Part shown: positions 5,191 through 8,885 of the stretch, piece by piece
Position numbering within the stretch: the first letter of the stretch is position 1
How the letters are laid out: every line of letters begins with the position of its first letter
Assembly: GCA_028684405.1 (NCBI GenBank)
Contig: JAQUGA010000092.1
Coordinates: forward strand, 1-8,885
Length of the DNA: 8,885 nucleotides
Direction: 5' to 3'
DNA from: Bacteroidales bacterium
GTDB lineage: Bacteria; Bacteroidota; Bacteroidia; Bacteroidales; WCHB1-69
Position numbers and translations under genes: made by a program
Notes under the pieces: model-generated
Databases searched by the model: none
What the model saw: only the letters and a program-made list of their open reading frames with translations
What the model was told of the DNA's origin: nothing

Positions 5191-6480
5191 TTAATTATTT
5201 GATATCAAGTATTTTAGAGGCTGTATTAATCTTTCAATAAGTCGAACATCCTCTGTTATAATTTCTGCAACACCTTGTAAATTCTGACCAAATTCAATTT
5301 TTTTATTGTATGATGTCATCAATCCATTAGGCAAAGCAACCTCAACTAAGTAAAAATTTTCAGAAGGCATTAAAGAAATGGATGATACTGTACCTTTGAG
5401 GATGCCGTACTCCATATAAGGATAATTGTCAATTTTTATATTAACTTTTTGACCAACTTTAACTTTACCAGAACCTTGAATTGGTAATTTAGTTTTTCCA
5501 AGAATCCTACTTTCTTTATTTGGTAATACAAAAAAAACTTTGTCACCACTATTGATATTTTGATTTTTTTGCCAAATTGAAGTAAAAACAACTTTCCCTG
5601 AAATTGGTGATAATAAAACAAAGTTTAGAAACCAGTTATTGATTGAGTTTTGTAAGTTTTCAACCGATGATTGTAATGAAGATAATAATTGTTGCTTTTG
5701 CTCAAAATTCTTTTGTCTTAATTCTATTATTGTTTGTTCGAGTTGAGATATCGAAATCTTAGAATTATCAACAGCAACTCTTGAATTTTCAAATAATAAT
5801 TTTACTTGTAAATAAGAGCTTTGTGATTTTTCAAAATCGCTTTTAGATATTATTGAAGATTTAAATAATAATGAATCACGTTGATATTGACTTTTTGCAA
5901 TTTCAAGCTGTTCCAAATAAATAGACAATTGATTATTATATTTATAATACAAGGACTTGTATTGAGAAAGCTGTATGTGTAAATTTGATATTTTATTTTC
6001 AACAAAGGATGTTGTCTCTTGAAATACATTAATGTCATTATAAGCTTTTGTGTAAGAATTATAAGATTGTTGAATGTCTCCAAGTAGTAAATTCCTCTGT
6101 ATTGGATAAAGAAAAAAATTTTCGCTATTTATTGTATTTTTTATTGTATCAAGATATTGCTTTAAAAAAACAACATCATTAAAGTTTGCACCACTTTCAA
6201 TCACTGCTAATGGGGTGCCTGATTCGACAAATTGGTTATCCGAAACAAAAAGTTCTTCAATTTTGCCAGCATTTTTTGAAACAATTGTAGCAGGCATGTT
6301 TTCGGTATGAATGACAATTATAGTTGAAATTTTTTCTGGATATTTATAAAAGAAGCTACCAATTATTAGAATAAAAACTGTGATAAACATAATTGAAACA
6401 CCCCATCTAACCAGCCATTGAGGTGGCTTTCCAAGTATTTCTTGTATTTCCTCGCTTCTTATCTCAATTTTTTTATCCAC
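5191..6480 (-). CDS. HlyD-family periplasmic adaptor (membrane fusion) subunit of the peptide exporter
   Basis: The 429-residue protein links the inner-membrane ABC exporter to an outer-membrane channel. A short cytoplasmic N-terminus (1-25, including QEILGKPPQWLVRWG) precedes one membrane segment (about 26-44, VSIMFITVFILIIGSFF). Next comes the first half of the lipoyl-like domain (about 62-96, ending in VSDNQFVESGTPLAVIESG). A long, glutamine- and serine-rich coiled-coil hairpin spans about 130-285. The second lipoyl half starts at LLSPISGKVVF (289-299), and a beta-barrel region includes GKVKVGQKVNIKIDNYPY (338-355). The DVRLIERLIQPL tail (411-422) is typical of Bacteroidota members of the family. 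The start is a GTG at 6480; the next methionine lies inside the membrane segment, so a later start is unlikely. It follows the ABC gene by 28 nt. No outer-membrane channel gene is visible. Confidence 0.92.
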   Translation of the reverse strand: MDKKIEIRSEEIQEILGKPPQWLVRWGVSIMFITVFILIIGSFFYKYPEKISTIIVIHTENMPATIVSKNAGKIEELFVSDNQFVESGTPLAVIESGANFNDVVFLKQYLDTIKNTINSENFFLYPIQRNLLLGDIQQSYNSYTKAYNDINVFQETTSFVENKISNLHIQLSQYKSLYYKYNNQLSIYLEQLEIAKSQYQRDSLLFKSSIISKSDFEKSQSSYLQVKLLFENSRVAVDNSKISISQLEQTIIELRQKNFEQKQQLLSSLQSSVENLQNSINNWFLNFVLLSPISGKVVFTSIWQKNQNINSGDKVFFVLPNKESRILGKTKLPIQGSGKVKVGQKVNIKIDNYPYMEYGILKGTVSSISLMPSENFYLVEVALPNGLMTSYNKKIEFGQNLQGVAEIITEDVRLIERLIQPLKYLISNN

Positions 6481-6508
6481 TTTGTTTAAACGGTATTAAT
6501 GTAAAAAT

Positions 6509-8710
6509 CTAAGTTCCTAATTCTAATTGATTTTTAACTAATTCATAATATGCACCCTGTTTTATTGTAAGTTCTAAATGATTGCCTTCTTCAATAATTC
6601 TACCTTTTTCTAAAACAATAATTTTATCTGCATTTTTTACTGTACTCAGTCTATGCGCAACTACAACCACTGTTCTGCCTTTAAAAAACTCATTTAGATT
6701 ATTCATTATTACTCTTTCATTATTTGCATCAAGTGCATTTGTAGCTTCATCAAAAAAGATAAATTCTGGATTTTTATATATTGAACGTGCAATTAGGATT
6801 CTCTGTTTTTGTCCTTGGCTTAAACCATTTCCTTCCTGACCAATTTTTGTATTAAATCCTAAAGGAAGTTCTTCAATAAAATCATTTATATTAGATAATT
6901 TTGCGGCATTAGATAATTTCAAAGTATTTGGAGATTCATCACTAACTGAAATATTTTCAGCAATAGTGTCAGAAAAAATAAAACCATCTTGCATAACAGC
7001 ACCTATTTTAGATCGCCAAATATGAGGGTTAATATTGCTAAGTAATGTATCACCTATTCGAATATCACCCTTATTTGGAGAATAAAAACCCAAAAGAAGT
7101 TTTATTAATGTTGTCTTACCAGAACCACTTGCACCAACGATAGCTGTAATTTTATTTTCAGGAATAACTAAATTAATATCTTCAAGAACAAAATTGCGAC
7201 TAGCACCATCGTAGCTATAGAAAACATTATTAAGAGAAAGTGTCTTAGATACTGGCAAAAGGGAAATTTGATTCACAGCTTTCATTTCTTCATCATCTTT
7301 TAAATGTATTTCTGAAAGACGTTCCATGCTAATTTTTGCATCTTGAAATGCACTTGAAAAACCGATAAATTCAGATATTGGAGCATTAAGTTGACCAAGA
7401 ATATAAGTCAAAGACATCATCATCCCAAGCGTCATATTACCTTGTATAACATATTGGGCTGCTAAAAATGTAATAAAAATATTGGTTGTTTGATTAAAAA
7501 ACATAGAGCCTATATCCTGATATTGCCCAAGTGCCAAGCTCTTAATGTTTATTTTAAAAAGTTTGGCTTGTATATTTTCCCACTTCCATCGTTTTTGTTT
7601 TTCACAATTATTTAGCTTGATTTCTTGCATGCCTGTAATTAACTGGATAATATTAGATTGCTCTTGTGAAGCTGTTGTAAATCTTCTAAAATCAAGACTT
7701 CTACGATAACGTAAAAAATATAAAACCCATAACACATATAATGTGTTACCCAATAGAAACACACCTAAAATAAGTAAATTATAAACACCTAACACAAATC
7801 CAAAAACAATAAAATTTATGAATGAAAATAGAGTCCTGAGTGAAGAACCTGTTAAAAAAGATTCAATACGTGAATGGTCACCTATTCGCTGCATTATATC
7901 ACCTATCATTTTGGTGTCAAAAAATCCAATTGGCAACTTCATTAATTTTATAAGAAAGTCAGATATAAGAGAAATATTAATTCTAGCACTAATGTGCAAC
8001 AAAATCCAACTACGAATAAAACCAACTGACATTTGGCTAAAAAACAATATTAATTGGGCAATTAATACTAAAGTTATAAAACTCAAATTGTTTGTCCCAA
8101 TACCAACATCTACACCAGCTTGTGTTAAAAACGGAAATATCAATTGAAGCAAGCTACTTGTCAACATTGCTAAAATTAATTGGAACAATAGTTTTTTGTA
8201 CGGTCTTAAATATTGGAAAATTAATGAAAACTTTTGTTTATTTTCAATTTCCTCATTTTGATTATAAAAGTCAACTGTTGGTTCTAAAATCAAAACAACG
8301 CCTTCGTTTTCATTGCTATTTCTTGTACTAATCCAACTATTTATAAAATCCTTTTTTGAATAGTTAACTAAACCATATGCAGGATCTGAAACATAAATTG
8401 TGAAATCATCTTTCTTTGTTTTTTTTATTTTATATACAACCACAAAATGATTCTGATTCCAATGTACTATGCAAGGCAATGGCACGTCGTTGAGAAATTT
8501 TTCAAACGAAATTTTTGCACCTATTGTTTTAAAACCTATACTTTCAGCAGCATCGCTAATTCCAAGCAAAGAAACTCCTTGGCGGGTTATAAAACTTTTT
8601 TGACGTAGTTCGTCAAGACTGTAGTTTTTCCCATAATGCTTTGCAATTATTTTTAAGCATGTCGGACCACAATCCATTTTATCGTGCTGAAGATAGGATG
8701 GAAATATCAC
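6509..8710 (-). CDS. Peptidase-containing ABC transporter (C39 peptidase, bacteriocin/peptide exporter)
   Basis: This 733-residue inner-membrane protein should cut a leader peptide, usually after a double glycine, and export the mature peptide using ATP. The C39 cysteine protease domain (about 1-130) has Q8, C14 within MDCGPTC, H88 within NQNHFVVV and D109 within SDPAYG, so the full catalytic set is present. The membrane domain spans about 170-450. The ATPase domain (about 490-733) has Walker A GASGSGKT (526-533), Q-loop Q574, signature LSQGQKQR (630-637), Walker B FIFFDE (650-655) and H-loop H686. Length and domain order are normal. The start is a GTG at 8710 overlapping the upstream stop as GTGA, which suggests translational coupling; it gives the short N-terminus before MDCGPTC that the family has. 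The substrate is unknown, as no leader-peptide gene lies in the window. Confidence 0.96.
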   Translation of the reverse strand: MIFPSYLQHDKMDCGPTCLKIIAKHYGKNYSLDELRQKSFITRQGVSLLGISDAAESIGFKTIGAKISFEKFLNDVPLPCIVHWNQNHFVVVYKIKKTKKDDFTIYVSDPAYGLVNYSKKDFINSWISTRNSNENEGVVLILEPTVDFYNQNEEIENKQKFSLIFQYLRPYKKLLFQLILAMLTSSLLQLIFPFLTQAGVDVGIGTNNLSFITLVLIAQLILFFSQMSVGFIRSWILLHISARINISLISDFLIKLMKLPIGFFDTKMIGDIMQRIGDHSRIESFLTGSSLRTLFSFINFIVFGFVLGVYNLLILGVFLLGNTLYVLWVLYFLRYRRSLDFRRFTTASQEQSNIIQLITGMQEIKLNNCEKQKRWKWENIQAKLFKINIKSLALGQYQDIGSMFFNQTTNIFITFLAAQYVIQGNMTLGMMMSLTYILGQLNAPISEFIGFSSAFQDAKISMERLSEIHLKDDEEMKAVNQISLLPVSKTLSLNNVFYSYDGASRNFVLEDINLVIPENKITAIVGASGSGKTTLIKLLLGFYSPNKGDIRIGDTLLSNINPHIWRSKIGAVMQDGFIFSDTIAENISVSDESPNTLKLSNAAKLSNINDFIEELPLGFNTKIGQEGNGLSQGQKQRILIARSIYKNPEFIFFDEATNALDANNERVIMNNLNEFFKGRTVVVVAHRLSTVKNADKIIVLEKGRIIEEGNHLELTIKQGAYYELVKNQLELGT

Positions 8711-8885
8711 TTTGCTTTTTTTCTTATTTTTTCTTTTAAAACCTCTAATCCTACTTCAAAAATTTTATCCTTTCCATACAAAATTTCTTCCAAGTTTCTT
8801 TTAACTTCAACATCAGGTTTTATGAATGTAAAAACTTCGTTTTCATTTAACATTGTTTTCTGTGTAGCAATTAATGCAAATCCAT
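8707..8885 (-). CDS. 3' end of an unidentified gene; tail resembles an S41-family (C-terminal processing) peptidase
   Basis: The frame is open from the window edge (first full codon at 8883) to TGA at 8709-8707, giving 58 residues. It begins GFALIATQKTMLNENEVF and ends in a lysine-rich EKIRKKAK. The stretch FIKPDVEVKRNLEEILYGKD (about 20-39) recalls the end of S41 peptidases, where a PDxxV motif is followed by a helix with a GKD turn and a final amphipathic helix. That resemblance is short and from memory, so the family call is tentative. An ATG within it (at 8851, MLNENEV) could start a 48-residue protein, but the open frame upstream makes a longer gene more likely. It overlaps the ABC exporter gene by 4 nt, so it belongs to the same operon and may act on the exported peptide. 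Confidence 0.55.
   Translation of the reverse strand, partial: GFALIATQKTMLNENEVFTFIKPDVEVKRNLEEILYGKDKIFEVGLEVLKEKIRKKAK

Noticed and set aside
5850..6083. Minus-strand 77-codon frame inside the HlyD gene, and similar small frames at 5436-5621 and 4273-4476
   Set aside because: They lie wholly within well-supported genes in another frame and show no domain of their own.

Overview
The window looks like a chromosomal accessory region from a member of the Bacteroidota. The DNA is AT-rich, Shine-Dalgarno sequences are weak or absent, and a Bacteroidota-type -7 box (TAnnTTTG) lies just ahead of the first gene of one operon. The protein families also fit: a Bacteroidota-style type I restriction system, a REP-associated transposase with internal repeats, and a C39-peptidase ABC exporter with an HlyD partner. 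The species cannot be named from sequence alone. Every gene I can support is on the minus strand, so transcription runs from high to low coordinates.

Right part (8885 down to 5191): a peptide-export operon. It holds the 3' end of an upstream gene (tail resembling an S41 peptidase, tentative), then a peptidase-containing ABC exporter that overlaps that gene by 4 nt, then an HlyD-like periplasmic adaptor. The exporter should cleave a double-glycine leader from a small peptide and export it together with the adaptor and an outer-membrane channel. Neither the peptide gene nor the channel gene is in the window. This part is visibly more AT-rich than the rest.

Middle (5190 to 4823): about 370 bp without a gene. 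It contains a large imperfect inverted repeat (5053-5160) that looks like two facing copies of a dispersed repeat, two TTTGCAAA palindromes, and the hsd promoter (about 4853-4885).

Left part (4822 to 1): a type I restriction-modification operon in the order hsdM, hsdS, RAYT transposase, hsdR. hsdM and hsdS overlap by 17 nt, and the transposase fits between hsdS and hsdR with gaps of 3 and 2 nt. HsdM methylates adenine, HsdS sets the target sequence, and HsdR cleaves DNA; only the first 394 residues of HsdR are visible.

Two things stand out. First, HsdR carries an in-frame GIY-YIG nuclease-like domain of about 105 residues, inserted between its PD-(D/E)xK nuclease region and the rest of the protein, with a 40-bp imperfect palindrome at one joint. 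Second, the transposase gene contains a REPIN-like structure: two facing GTAG-plus-hairpin elements bracketing an 18-bp tandem array of 15 units. The array is read in frame as VAQNTN-type hexapeptides between the HUH and tyrosine motifs. So one restriction operon carries two mobile-element-type domains, both open in frame and both marked by palindromes.
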